Below, one piece after another: positions 7,978 to 16,241 of a DNA stretch of 46,626 nt (its first letter is position 1; the number at the start of each line of letters is the position of its first letter). The translations under genes were made by a program, and so were the position numbers. The notes below the pieces were generated by a model, which was given only the letters and a program-made list of their open reading frames with translations, was not told where the DNA came from and did no database searches. The stretch covers positions 1 to 46,626 of the forward strand of contig JAAVHV010000020.1 of the NCBI GenBank assembly GCA_014799505.1, written 5' to 3'. Origin of the DNA: Clostridiales bacterium. Its GTDB lineage: Bacteria > Bacillota > Clostridia > Oscillospirales > Oscillospiraceae.

Positions 7978-8688
7978 TCAATCGTGAGTTAAAATAGGCG
8001 GGCGCGGGCCAAACAGGGCGGAACCCACCCGGACGCAAGTGGAACCCGCGGCGACAGCATCCGCGTAGTCGCCGCTCATCCCCATGGAAAGCACGTCCAT
8101 ATCCTCACCATTATGGACTATTTCCCGTCTTATGTCAACAGCCAACTGATGTAATTTTTGAAAAAAAGGGAGGTTGTCCCCCGGATCGACCGCGGCGGGA
8201 GGGATGCACATCAGCCCCCGCAGCCGCACGCCGCCCAGCTCCCCGGCCAGCTTGGCGGCATCCGGGGCCTTCTCTGGGGTGAAGCCGGACTTGGATCCCT
8301 CCCCCGCCAGATTGACCTCCAGCAGAATATCCTGAACCAAGCCCAGCTTGTCCGCCTGGGCGGCAATGGCGCGCAGCAGCTTTTCCGAGGAGACGGAGTG
8401 GATGAGCGCTACCTTACCCACCACGTATTTCACCTTGTTGGTCTGAAGGTGGCCGATGAAGTGGACCTCCGCCCCTTCGTAGGCATCGTCCGCCAGGTGG
8501 GCGGTGAATTCCTGCACCCGGTTCTCGCCGCACACCGTCACCCCGGCGGCAATGGCGGCCCGGATGGTGTCCGAGCTCTGGGTCTTGGTGGCCGCCAGCA
8601 GGGTGACTGACGCCGGATCCCGGCCAGCGGCGACGGCGGCGGCATCCAGCTCCGCCCGGACTTTTTGGATATTTTCCCGCAGATCCAT
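7978..8688 (-). CDS. yggS: PLP homeostasis protein YggS/YlmE
   Basis: Members of this family bind pyridoxal 5'-phosphate on a single-domain alanine-racemase barrel and help balance vitamin B6 and amino acid pools; no catalytic activity is established. The 236-residue product has the PLP lysine at residue 35 in LLAATKTQ, then GENRVQEF, HFIGHLQTNK and, near the C-terminus, MGMSGDYADAV followed by VRVGSALFG. Its ATG shares one base with the stop of the HlyD-like gene (TGATG), so the two are translationally coupled. Location before sepF is typical of Firmicutes. Confidence 0.95.
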   Translation of the reverse strand: MDLRENIQKVRAELDAAAVAAGRDPASVTLLAATKTQSSDTIRAAIAAGVTVCGENRVQEFTAHLADDAYEGAEVHFIGHLQTNKVKYVVGKVALIHSVSSEKLLRAIAAQADKLGLVQDILLEVNLAGEGSKSGFTPEKAPDAAKLAGELGGVRLRGLMCIPPAAVDPGDNLPFFQKLHQLAVDIRREIVHNGEDMDVLSMGMSGDYADAVAAGSTCVRVGSALFGPRPPILTHD

Positions 8689-9950
8689 CAGCGCACCACC
8701 TTCCCGTTGTAGATGCCGGAGGAGTTGAGGATGATCTCATCCCCAGGCCGCAGGCGCTTGGCCGCGTCCTCATTCACAGGACGAACCAGATAATAGGTGT
8801 CGTCGGTGTACAGCACCTCCACCTCCTGCCACTCCGCCTGGGAGCTGACCACGGAGAACACGCCATAACGGTTCACCTGGCTGGAGACGCCGGTGTCCTC
8901 ATCGGTCACCTCCTCCGTGATGACCCGCAGGGCCTTGCGGGGGATGCGGATGCCCTCCAGCTGCTGGACGACCACGTCCACCGTCTGGACGCGGAGCATG
9001 GCGGTGTCCGCCAGATGGGCGCGGCAGGAGAAAATGGCCAGCGTCCGCTCTCCCTCCAGGGAGATCCGATCCAGAGTCATGTTGATCTGCCCAAAGTAGT
9101 CCCCGGAGAAGGCGAGGGTGTACGTCCTGCCCGACTGGAGGCCGGTGTTGATGCCGTCCAGCAGGGCGGCGAAGTACCAGGTGGAGCCGGTGACCAGCTT
9201 GCCCACCGCCAGGGGATCGGGGCTGTGCTGCTCCGCCAGAAGGGCGATCAAATCGTCGCCGGTGAGCTTGTCCAGCATGGCGGGGGTGACGGCCTGTTCC
9301 CAGCCGTCCACGCCGGCGGAAAAGACGCCGGCGGTGGGGGCGTATACGGTGGTGGACACCTGGTTCAGCGAACGGTTGAGCTCCGCCAACTGGGACTGCT
9401 TGTCCGCGATGAGCTGAGAGAGCTGGCCCGCGGCCTCGGCACTGCCGTAGGTGTAGTCCCGCCGGAACACCATAGAGCGCAGGTTGAGGGCGGAGTCCTC
9501 CAGCAGGGTCAGATCCCCCCGGGCAGTCAGCGAGCGCAGAGAGACGATGGACGAGATGACCTGGGCGTCCAGCCGGGTGGCATCGGCGTTCTGGGAGCGG
9601 TCGCTCTGGGCGTATTGAAGCTGCTCGATCTCCGCCTCCAGCGAGCGGATGGACTGCCGGGTGGTGAGGGCGGAGGGGTCGCTGTACAGCAGCACCACCG
9701 GATCACCCTTGGCGGCCTTGGCCCCCTCGCCGACGATCTGATCCATGTAGCCGCCCGAACCGGTCAGGGGGACCTCGGCGCGCACCAGGATACCCGTCGC
9801 CTCCTGGCCCACGTCCAGAGAGTAGGAATAGGCGTAGGTGGTGACCAGGTCCTCCTCCCACCCCCGGAAAAAGTAGACGGCCAGATAGGCCGCTACCCCC
9901 AGGCACAGGATGGCGATCATGAATTTGGTGGCGATGGTGCTCTCTTTCAT
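8688..9950 (-). CDS. HlyD-like membrane-anchored adaptor protein
   Basis: This 420-residue protein has one N-terminal membrane anchor (about residues 9-28) and an extracytoplasmic part built like HlyD adaptors. A lipoyl/barrel-sandwich half (about 44-95) leads into a coiled coil (95-210, with EAEIEQLQYAQ and DKQSQLAELNRSLNQ). The second half follows (TTVYAPTAGVFS), then beta-barrel domains ending GIYNGKVVR. No transporter gene accompanies it. It sits between hfq and yggS in a division operon, so a role in the envelope or at the septum rather than toxin export is plausible; that is inference. Confidence 0.75.
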   Translation of the reverse strand: MKESTIATKFMIAILCLGVAAYLAVYFFRGWEEDLVTTYAYSYSLDVGQEATGILVRAEVPLTGSGGYMDQIVGEGAKAAKGDPVVLLYSDPSALTTRQSIRSLEAEIEQLQYAQSDRSQNADATRLDAQVISSIVSLRSLTARGDLTLLEDSALNLRSMVFRRDYTYGSAEAAGQLSQLIADKQSQLAELNRSLNQVSTTVYAPTAGVFSAGVDGWEQAVTPAMLDKLTGDDLIALLAEQHSPDPLAVGKLVTGSTWYFAALLDGINTGLQSGRTYTLAFSGDYFGQINMTLDRISLEGERTLAIFSCRAHLADTAMLRVQTVDVVVQQLEGIRIPRKALRVITEEVTDEDTGVSSQVNRYGVFSVVSSQAEWQEVEVLYTDDTYYLVRPVNEDAAKRLRPGDEIILNSSGIYNGKVVR

Positions 9951-10007
9951 GGGATCAGCTCTTTTCTATCTCTCGTGCGGTATCGCGGGAAGCGGCCCCC
10001 ACGCTTC

Positions 10008-10253
10008 TTACGCGTCCATTTCGATGGGATGCTCCGGGGCGATGGTGGAAATGGCGTGCTTGTAAATGACCTGCTGCTTGCCGTCAGTAACCACCACCAC
10101 CACGTAGGGATCAAAGGCGGTGATGACCCCCCGCATCTGGTAGCCGTTCATGAGGAACACGGTGACCCGGGTGGCCAGACGGCGGGCGGCGGACAGAAAA
10201 GCGTCCTGGATATTGGGCTGCTTGGTGACGGAAACGGTGGATGTAAGGCTCAT
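10008..10253 (-). CDS. hfq: RNA-binding protein Hfq
   Basis: Hfq is a hexameric Sm-like chaperone for small RNAs and mRNAs. The start is the ATG at 10253 behind AGAGGAG; the open frame extends further upstream without family similarity. The 81-residue product contains Sm1 (RVTVFLMNGYQMRGVITAFD) and the Hfq Sm2 signature, here as QQVIYKHAISTI, matching the usual YKHA/I pattern. Distal and proximal face residues look conserved. It lies directly after miaA, the standard arrangement across bacteria. The C-terminal tail is short, as in Firmicutes. Confidence 0.96.
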   Translation of the reverse strand: MSLTSTVSVTKQPNIQDAFLSAARRLATRVTVFLMNGYQMRGVITAFDPYVVVVVTDGKQQVIYKHAISTIAPEHPIEMDA

Positions 10254-10291
10254 GTAAATACACTCCTCTAATTTATAAAATTTGAGCGTAC

Positions 10292-11236
10292 CTATTGTAA
10301 TCCAGAGCCTATGACAAGTTCTGTCGAAAAAGCGAGGGCGGCGGAAAAATCTGGTATTTTTTCCCATTGGAACCAATGGGCCTGCCTGTTGCGCCGGAAC
10401 CAGGTGAGCTGCCGCTTGGCGTACTGCCGGGAGCGGAGCTTCACCTCCTCCGCCCCGGCCGACACGGGGCGGCCCTCCAAAATGGCGGCGGCCAGCTCCT
10501 TATAGCCGATGGCCTGCATGGCGGTGCAGTCCCGGGGGATGCCGTCTGCCAGAAGGGAGCGCACCTCCCCTTCCAGGCCCCGCTCCATCATCTCGTCCAC
10601 CCGGCGGTCAATGCGCTCCCACAGCCAGGGCCGCTCCCGGAAGTTCAGGGCGATGGTCAGCGGCGTGTAGCGGGGGGGCACTTCCCGGCTCTCCCGGTCG
10701 TGCTGGGTGATGGTGACCCCCGTGGACAGGTACACCTCCAGCGCCCGGATGATCCGTTTTTCGTCGTTGGGGTGGATGCGGGCGGTGGCTTCCGGATCCA
10801 CCTGCTCCAACTCCGCGCGCAGGGCGGCCAGACCCTCCGCGCGGGCCCGGGCCTGGAGCTCTTCCCGCAGGCCGCTGTCCGCCGCAAAGGGGGCGAACTG
10901 CCGCCCCGCCACCAGGTGGTCGATATACAGCCCCGTCCCCCCGGCTACGATGGGCAGCTTTCCCCGGGCCAGGATGTCGTCCACGATGGGGACGGCGTCC
11001 GCCACGTACCGGGCCACGGAGTAGTTTTCCGCAGGGGACGCCACGTCCAGCATATGGTGGGGGACGCCCAGCATTTCGTCCTGGGTGGGCTTGGCGGTGC
11101 CGATGTCCATGCCCCGGTAGACCTGCATGGAGTCGGCGGACACCACCTCGCCGCCGAAGCGCAGGGCAAGCTCCGCCGCCAGCGCGGTCTTGCCCGAGGC
11201 CGTAGGCCCGCAGATGACCAAAATATTTGGCTTCAT
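10292..11236 (-). CDS. miaA: tRNA dimethylallyltransferase MiaA
   Basis: MiaA transfers an isoprenyl group to N6 of A37 in tRNAs reading UNN codons; MiaB, encoded in this window at 42605-44017, then methylthiolates it. The 314-residue protein starts at the ATG at 11236, behind GGGGAGGAGG. It has the P-loop CGPTASGKTALA, the DSMQVYRGMDIGTAKPT motif, PHHMLDV, and GGTGLYI. MQAIGYKE and the late QLTWFRRN stretch complete the family pattern. It heads the miaA-hfq-HlyD-yggS-sepF-divIVA series and ends 38 bases before hfq. Confidence 0.97.
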   Translation of the reverse strand: MKPNILVICGPTASGKTALAAELALRFGGEVVSADSMQVYRGMDIGTAKPTQDEMLGVPHHMLDVASPAENYSVARYVADAVPIVDDILARGKLPIVAGGTGLYIDHLVAGRQFAPFAADSGLREELQARARAEGLAALRAELEQVDPEATARIHPNDEKRIIRALEVYLSTGVTITQHDRESREVPPRYTPLTIALNFRERPWLWERIDRRVDEMMERGLEGEVRSLLADGIPRDCTAMQAIGYKELAAAILEGRPVSAGAEEVKLRSRQYAKRQLTWFRRNRQAHWFQWEKIPDFSAALAFSTELVIGSGLQ

Positions 11237-11311
11237 GGCCCGCCTCCTCCCCAAAGCATATGTGGATATTATAACGTATCCCGCCAAAGATTACAACCTC
11301 TTAGGAGGCGC

Positions 11312-11341
11312 TTGACATTTGGTATTGGGAGCGGTTATAAT
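11312..11341 (+). promoter_or_regulatory. SigA-type promoter for the PilZ gene
   Basis: A perfect TTGACA (11312-11317) and TATAAT (11336-11341) are 18 bases apart. The ATG at 11401 is 59 bases past the -10, and AGGAGGG precedes it. Confidence 0.8.
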
Positions 11342-11400
11342 CAAACTATTATGGAAAGAGGGCGGGGCCGCCCGCCGCACAGCAAGCAGGAGGGATACCT

Positions 11401-12120
11401 ATGGGCTTTTTTTCATCCCTGTTGGGGCGTTCGGATGATTATGAAGAGTACGAAACGGACGAAGAGTCCGGCGAGCTGCCTAAGCTGCATACCGGAATGA
11501 CGCTGGACGTGGAGACGGCGGAGGGAGCCCCGGTCTTTACCGGGCGGCTCACCGAGTTCGGCTCCTCCACGCTGACGCTGGAGCGCCTGCTGGGCGGGCT
11601 GTCCCTGAAGGTGCTGGAGATGGGTACGTCCGTGGTGCTGGAGGGTCTGGATGAGCAGATGATGCCCTTCTATCTGAAGGGAACCGTCCAGGAGTCCACC
11701 CGGGTGGTGTGCAGGCTGAAAGACGTGAAGGTCAAGCCCATCCCGGAACACCGCCACGACTTCCGCCTGCGTACACGCGTGCCCGTGACCATGTACTACC
11801 CCAAGGACACCACCTTCAGCAATCCGGAGGAGTGCGTTCTGGTGGATATCAGCACCGGCGGAGCGTGCATTGAGTCGGAGTATCTGCACGGGGTGGACGA
11901 GGTGCTGCGCCTGAAGGTGAAGCTGGAGGATTACGCCCCCATGGAGTTTTTGGGGGAGATCATCCGGGTGGTGGAGTATCAGCCGGGCAAGTTCCGCTAT
12001 GGCTTCCTGTTCGCCCAGCTGAGGGAGAAGGAGCTGACCGAACTGACCCGGACGCTGTACAACCTCCAGGCGGGCAACCGAACCGTATGGATGAGAAGCA
12101 CCGATCAAGGCCACTGGTGA
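11401..12120 (+). CDS. PilZ-domain protein, YcgR-like c-di-GMP effector
   Basis: This 239-residue protein looks like a cyclic di-GMP receptor of the YcgR/YpfA type. Residues 30-110 form a beta-rich N-terminal domain (LHTGMTLDVETAEGAP). The PilZ domain follows from about 117, with the arginine motif HRHDFRLRTRVPV and the second signature LVDISTGGACIE, close to the RxxxR and DxSxxG pattern needed for ligand binding. In characterised members such proteins slow flagella or control exopolysaccharide; the target here is unknown because no motility genes are in view. It is monocistronic, with a strong promoter and terminator. Confidence 0.85.
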   Translation: MGFFSSLLGRSDDYEEYETDEESGELPKLHTGMTLDVETAEGAPVFTGRLTEFGSSTLTLERLLGGLSLKVLEMGTSVVLEGLDEQMMPFYLKGTVQESTRVVCRLKDVKVKPIPEHRHDFRLRTRVPVTMYYPKDTTFSNPEECVLVDISTGGACIESEYLHGVDEVLRLKVKLEDYAPMEFLGEIIRVVEYQPGKFRYGFLFAQLREKELTELTRTLYNLQAGNRTVWMRSTDQGHW

Positions 12121-12149
12121 GCGGGGAAACCCTAAAATCAAGCTGAAAA

Positions 12150-12183
12150 AAGTATCTATCCGGCGCGGATAGATACTTTTTTG
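12150..12183 (+). terminator. Terminator after the PilZ gene
   Basis: AAGTATCTATCC pairs perfectly with GGATAGATACTT around five bases and is followed by T residues. Confidence 0.9.
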
Positions 12184-12202
12184 TCTGAGGGGCCGCTGAG
12201 CC

Positions 12203-12231
12203 TTGCCCCGGAGAGATTTTTTTGGTATAAT
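12203..12231 (+). promoter_or_regulatory. Promoter for shikimate kinase and helicase genes
   Basis: TTGCCC at 12203-12208 and TATAAT at 12226-12231 are 17 bases apart, with an extended TGG before the -10. No terminator is evident until after mnmG, so this may drive a long unit. Confidence 0.65.
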
Positions 12232-12274
12232 ACTACAATTATGTTCCGCCACACAGGGCTGAGGGGGCGCCGGA

Positions 12275-12796
12275 ATGGACAATATCATTTTGATCGGGAT
12301 GCCCGGCTCGGGCAAGAGCACCGTGGGCGTGGTGCTGGCCAAGGCCCTGGGCCTGCGCTTCCTCGACGTGGATCTGCTCATCCAGGAGCGGGAGGGCGCG
12401 CTGCTCCAGCGGCTCATCGACAGCCAGGGGGTGGAGCGGTTTCTGGATCTGGAGCGGGACGCCATCTGCGCCCTGGATTGTCAGGGCACCGTGATCGCCC
12501 CAGGGGGAAGCTGTGTGTGCCGGGAGGAGTCCATTGCCCATATGCGGCGGCTGGGCACGGTGGTCTACCTCAAGCTGTCCCTGGAGGAAGTGGCGGGACG
12601 CATTCACAACCTGGCCTCCCGGGGCATCGCCCTCTCCCCCGGCCAGACCCTGGCCGATGTGTACCAGTACCGGGCCCCGCTGTACGAGCGGTGCGCCCAC
12701 ATCGCCGTCCCGTGCGGGAGCCAGAGCCTGGCGGGTACGGTAGACTCTGTCAAACGAGCTCTGGCGGCCGATAAGGGCCAATCAGAACAAAGATAG
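12275..12796 (+). CDS. Shikimate kinase-like protein
   Basis: Shikimate kinase phosphorylates shikimate in the chorismate pathway. The 173-residue product has the Walker A GMPGSGKSTVG (residues 8-18), the DVD substrate motif in RFLDVDLLIQ and a lid segment ending QYRAPLYERCAHI, all typical. One departure: the family GGG motif reads APGGSCV, so the first glycine is Pro. It is isolated from other aro genes and lies 15 bases before a helicase gene. It could be true AroK or a related small-molecule kinase; AroK is the better guess. Confidence 0.8.
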   Translation: MDNIILIGMPGSGKSTVGVVLAKALGLRFLDVDLLIQEREGALLQRLIDSQGVERFLDLERDAICALDCQGTVIAPGGSCVCREESIAHMRRLGTVVYLKLSLEEVAGRIHNLASRGIALSPGQTLADVYQYRAPLYERCAHIAVPCGSQSLAGTVDSVKRALAADKGQSEQR

Positions 12797-12811
12797 GACG
12801 TAGAAAGGAAT

Positions 12812-14704
12812 ATGAATTTTCGCGACTTGGGGCTGACTGCCCCCATCCTCAAAGCCCTCACCATGGAGGGCTACACCGACCCCACCCCCATCCAGCGCAA
12901 GGCCATCCCCCTCGCCCTGGCGGGGCGGGACGTGCTGGGCTGCGCCCAGACCGGCACCGGCAAGACCTGCGCCTTTGCCACACCCATCCTCCAGCGGCTG
13001 GGTGGGCGGGTGCCCAAGCCCCGGGTGATCCGGGCGCTGATTTTGACTCCCACCCGGGAGCTGGCCATCCAGATCCAGGACAGCTTCGTGTCCTATGGGC
13101 GCAATCTGCCCCTGCGCTCCGCCGTCATCTTCGGCGGCGTGGGCCAGCAGCCCCAGGTGGACGCCATCCGGAAAGGGCTGGACATTCTCGTCGCCACGCC
13201 GGGACGCCTGCTGGACCTTCACGGCCAGGGGCTGCTGGATCTGTCCCATATTGAGATCTTCGTGCTGGACGAGGCCGACCGGATGCTGGACATGGGCTTT
13301 ATCCACGACGTGAAGCGGGTGCTCAAGCTGCTGCCCGAGCGAAAGCAGACCCTGTTTTTCTCCGCCACCATGCCTCCGGAGGTGATGGGGCTGGTGAACG
13401 GCCTGCTCCACGACTATGCCCGTGTGGCGGTGGACCCGGTGTCCTCCCCGGTGGAGGTCATCCGGCAGTCGCTGTATTATGTGGATAAGTCCAACAAGAC
13501 AAAGCTGCTGGCCCACCTGATGGAGGAGCGGCACATCACCTCCGCCCTGGTGTTCTCCCGCACCAAGCACGGGGCCAACCGCATCGCCCAGGATCTGGTG
13601 AAGCGGGGCATCTCCGCCGCCGCCATCCACGGCAACAAGAGCCAGACCGCCCGCGTGCAGGCGCTCAGCGACTTCAAGGCGGGCCGGGTGCGGGTGCTGG
13701 CCGCCACCGACATCGCCGCCCGGGGCATCGACATCGACCAGCTGCCCTTCGTGTTCAACTACAACCTGCCCGACGTGCCCGAGACCTATGTCCACCGCAT
13801 TGGGCGCACCGGGCGGGCGGGCCACGAGGGGGAGGCTATCTCCTTCTGCCAGTTCGACGAGAAGGATGAACTGAAAGCCATCGAGAAGCTGCTGGGCAAA
13901 CCCATCCCGGTGGTGGAAAACCACCCCTTCCCCATGGAGAACTTCGACCCGCCCCAGAAGGACAAACGGGGCCGGCCCATCAATTCGGAGGACGCGGAGG
14001 CCCGGGCCGCTGCGAAAGAGCGCCGCCGTCAGAGGGACGCGGAAAATAAGGCGAAGGCTGAGGAACGGAAAAAGGCGGCGGCTCAGGCCGTGCTGGCCCC
14101 CGTCCCTACAACGCCTGTCCCCGCAGAGGAAACGGACGCGCCCAACAAGAAAAAGCGCCGCCGCAAAAAGGGCGGCGGAGGTCAAACCGTTCAGACAGGC
14201 GCCCCGGCGGTGGAGGCAATGGCCCCCGTCAAGGAGGAACCGCTGGTTTCGCGCGATAAACCGATTGGACGAGGCATACGCCAGGGGCGGCTGGAGGACA
14301 CCCTCCCTGACGACCCCGCCATGCCCGTCACCGACTTCTACAAGCCCAATCCCCTGGACTCCGATGTGATCATGGACGCCACCGCCCGGCTGCTGGCTCC
14401 CCGGCGGCCCACGCCCAGGCCGGAGATTCAGGTGCAGAACCAACAGAAATCTCAGGCCCAGAAGAAGCAGGAGAAGGCGCAAAAGCCCGCCCAGCCCAAG
14501 CCCCGCCGCCAGGGCAAAAAGCAGGGCGCGCCCGCACCTGCCGCCAAGGAGCCCGTCCTGCCCCCCTCCCTGTCCGGCAAGAGAAAGCGCCGCCGGGACG
14601 ACAGGCCCCGGCCCATCGAGGCCCCGCCCCGCTCTGACCGGCAGAAGGACTCCACCCAGCACAAGAGCCTGATGCGGCCCTACTACCTCCATGACGACGA
14701 CTGA
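12812..14704 (+). CDS. DEAD-box RNA helicase with long basic tail (RhlE/CshA-like)
   Basis: An ATP-dependent RNA helicase of 630 residues. The core, residues 1-380, has every motif: Q motif PTPIQRKAIPLAL, AQTGTGKT, PTRELAIQ, TPGRLLD, DEAD, SAT, LVFSRTKHGANR, ATDIAARGID and HRIGRTGRAGHEG. From about 385 to the end the protein is low-complexity, rich in Lys, Arg, Pro, Ala and Gln, with clusters such as KKKRRRKKGGGG, and is probably an unfolded RNA-binding tail. RhlE and CshA homologues act in ribosome assembly and mRNA decay. The last 14 bases overlap the next gene, implying translational coupling. Confidence 0.93.
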   Translation: MNFRDLGLTAPILKALTMEGYTDPTPIQRKAIPLALAGRDVLGCAQTGTGKTCAFATPILQRLGGRVPKPRVIRALILTPTRELAIQIQDSFVSYGRNLPLRSAVIFGGVGQQPQVDAIRKGLDILVATPGRLLDLHGQGLLDLSHIEIFVLDEADRMLDMGFIHDVKRVLKLLPERKQTLFFSATMPPEVMGLVNGLLHDYARVAVDPVSSPVEVIRQSLYYVDKSNKTKLLAHLMEERHITSALVFSRTKHGANRIAQDLVKRGISAAAIHGNKSQTARVQALSDFKAGRVRVLAATDIAARGIDIDQLPFVFNYNLPDVPETYVHRIGRTGRAGHEGEAISFCQFDEKDELKAIEKLLGKPIPVVENHPFPMENFDPPQKDKRGRPINSEDAEARAAAKERRRQRDAENKAKAEERKKAAAQAVLAPVPTTPVPAEETDAPNKKKRRRKKGGGGQTVQTGAPAVEAMAPVKEEPLVSRDKPIGRGIRQGRLEDTLPDDPAMPVTDFYKPNPLDSDVIMDATARLLAPRRPTPRPEIQVQNQQKSQAQKKQEKAQKPAQPKPRRQGKKQGAPAPAAKEPVLPPSLSGKRKRRRDDRPRPIEAPPRSDRQKDSTQHKSLMRPYYLHDDD

Positions 14705-15587
14705 GCGGGAAGGAGCGCCCCACAGGCGGCCCCGGAGAAAGCGCCGCCACCCCCTGCGGTGGCTGGCCGGTTTGGCGGTGCTGGCCCTGGGGGGTTGGGC
14801 CTGGTTCCAGTGGCAGTGCTGGGGGCTTCAGGTCACCCACACCGACGCGGTACTGGACGGCCTGCCGGCCGGGTTCAACGGGTACAAAATCGTCCACCTG
14901 TCCGACCTCCACGGCCATGAGTACGGGGAGAACAGCGAAAAGCTGCTGGGGTTGGTGGGGGAGCAGAAGCCAGACCTCATTGTGGTCACCGGTGACCTCA
15001 TCGACCAGGAGGGCCAGCTCCAGATGATCCCCGCGCTGGCGAAGGGGCTGGCCTCCATCGCGCCCACCTATTACGTCACCGGCAACCATGAGTGGGGGCT
15101 GGGCACAGGGACGGTGAAGGAGCTGAAAAGCCTGCTGTCCCAGTGCGGGGTGACCCCCCTCTCCAACCAGTACGAGGTACTGGAGCGGGAGGGGGCGCAG
15201 ATCGTGCTGGCCGGGGTGGACGACCCCAACGGCTACGCCGACCAGACCACCCCGGAGGAGCTGTACGCCCGGATCGAAAACAACGCCCCCGGCCTGTTCA
15301 CCCTGCTGCTGGCCCATCGGAATGACCGCTTCGGGCAGTACGCCGACGCGGGGTATGATTTCGTCATGTCCGGGCACGGCCACGGTGGCATCGTCCGCCT
15401 GCCCTTTGTGGGTGGGCTGGTGGGGACAAACCGGCGGTTTTTCCCCAAGTGGACGTCGGGCATCTACACACTGGGGGACAGCACGCTGTTCGTCTCCCGG
15501 GGGCTGGGCAACAACACGGTGCCCTTCCAGGGATTCCGCGTGTTTAACCGCCCGGAATTGGCGGTTGTGACACTGAAAACGAAATAA
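14691..15587 (+). CDS. Membrane-anchored metallophosphoesterase (YaeI-like)
   Basis: This 298-residue protein has a basic N-terminus, one transmembrane segment (about residues 24-44) and a calcineurin-like phosphoesterase domain facing outward. Metal-binding motifs are all present: LSDLHGHEYG, VTGDLID, TGNHEWG, LLAHRNDRF and SGHGHGG. In Escherichia coli the relative YaeI hydrolyses UDP-2,3-diacylglucosamine in vitro, but Gram-positive substrates are unknown. It starts inside the end of the helicase gene (14-base overlap). Its link to the helicase is unexplained. Confidence 0.88.
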   Translation: MTTTEREGAPHRRPRRKRRHPLRWLAGLAVLALGGWAWFQWQCWGLQVTHTDAVLDGLPAGFNGYKIVHLSDLHGHEYGENSEKLLGLVGEQKPDLIVVTGDLIDQEGQLQMIPALAKGLASIAPTYYVTGNHEWGLGTGTVKELKSLLSQCGVTPLSNQYEVLEREGAQIVLAGVDDPNGYADQTTPEELYARIENNAPGLFTLLLAHRNDRFGQYADAGYDFVMSGHGHGGIVRLPFVGGLVGTNRRFFPKWTSGIYTLGDSTLFVSRGLGNNTVPFQGFRVFNRPELAVVTLKTK

Positions 15588-15611
15588 TAAATAAGTTGGG
15601 AGCGGATCAAC

Positions 15612-16229
15612 ATGACTGAGACAGAAAAAATGCTGGCGGGGAAGCTGTACGATCCCACCGACCCGGAGCTTGCCCAGCGGCGGGGGGCGGCCCACAAGCT
15701 GTCCAAGCAGTACAACGACACCACCGAGGACGAGGAGGAGAAGCGGGAGGACATCCTGCGCCGGCTCCTGCCTAACATGGGGGAGGGCACCTATCTCCAG
15801 GGCCCCATCCAGTTCGACTACGGCATTTACACCACCATCGGCGAGAACAGCTACGCCAACTTCAACTTCACGGTGCTGGACTGCTGCCCGGTGACCATCG
15901 GGAACAACGTGTTTTTCGGCCCCAACTGCTCCATCATGACCCCCATGCACCCCCTCCTGCCGTCGGAGCGGAATCAGCGCCGCCGGGAGAACGGCCAGCT
16001 GTACGACCTGGAATACGCCAAGCCCATCACCATCGAGGACGACTGCTGGATCGCCGCCAACGTAGTGGTGTGCGGCGGCGTCACCATTGGCCGTGGGTGC
16101 GTCATCGGCGCGGGCAGCGTGGTGACGAAGGACATCCCCGCCGGGTCGCTGGCGGCAGGCAATCCCTGCCGGGTCATCCGGCCCATCACCCAGGCGGACA
16201 GCGTGGAACTGAAACCGGAACTGCTTTGA
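15612..16229 (+). CDS. Sugar O-acetyltransferase (Maa/NodL/LacA type)
   Basis: The 205-residue protein is a left-handed beta-helix acetyl-CoA transferase. It has the Maa N-terminal domain (MLAGKLYDPTDPEL), hexapeptide repeats, and the NodL-type active-site region ending MTPMHPLLPSERN, which contains the catalytic histidine. WIAANVVVCGGVTIG followed by VIGAGSVVTKDIPAGSLAAG completes the hallmark C-terminal repeats. Members acetylate maltose, galactosides or Nod factors; the natural substrate is often unclear. It ends 12 bases before the displaced first start codon of mnmG. Confidence 0.92.
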   Translation: MTETEKMLAGKLYDPTDPELAQRRGAAHKLSKQYNDTTEDEEEKREDILRRLLPNMGEGTYLQGPIQFDYGIYTTIGENSYANFNFTVLDCCPVTIGNNVFFGPNCSIMTPMHPLLPSERNQRRRENGQLYDLEYAKPITIEDDCWIAANVVVCGGVTIGRGCVIGAGSVVTKDIPAGSLAAGNPCRVIRPITQADSVELKPELL

Positions 16230-16241
16230 GGAGTGACGCCC

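Noticed and set aside
10254..10376. Upstream extension of hfq
   Set aside because: The extra 41 codons overlap the end of miaA and are unlike Hfq. AGAGGAG sits before the ATG at 10253.
12782..14692. Minus-strand 636-codon frame opposite the helicase gene
   Set aside because: It is an antisense shadow. The plus strand holds a complete set of DEAD-box motifs.
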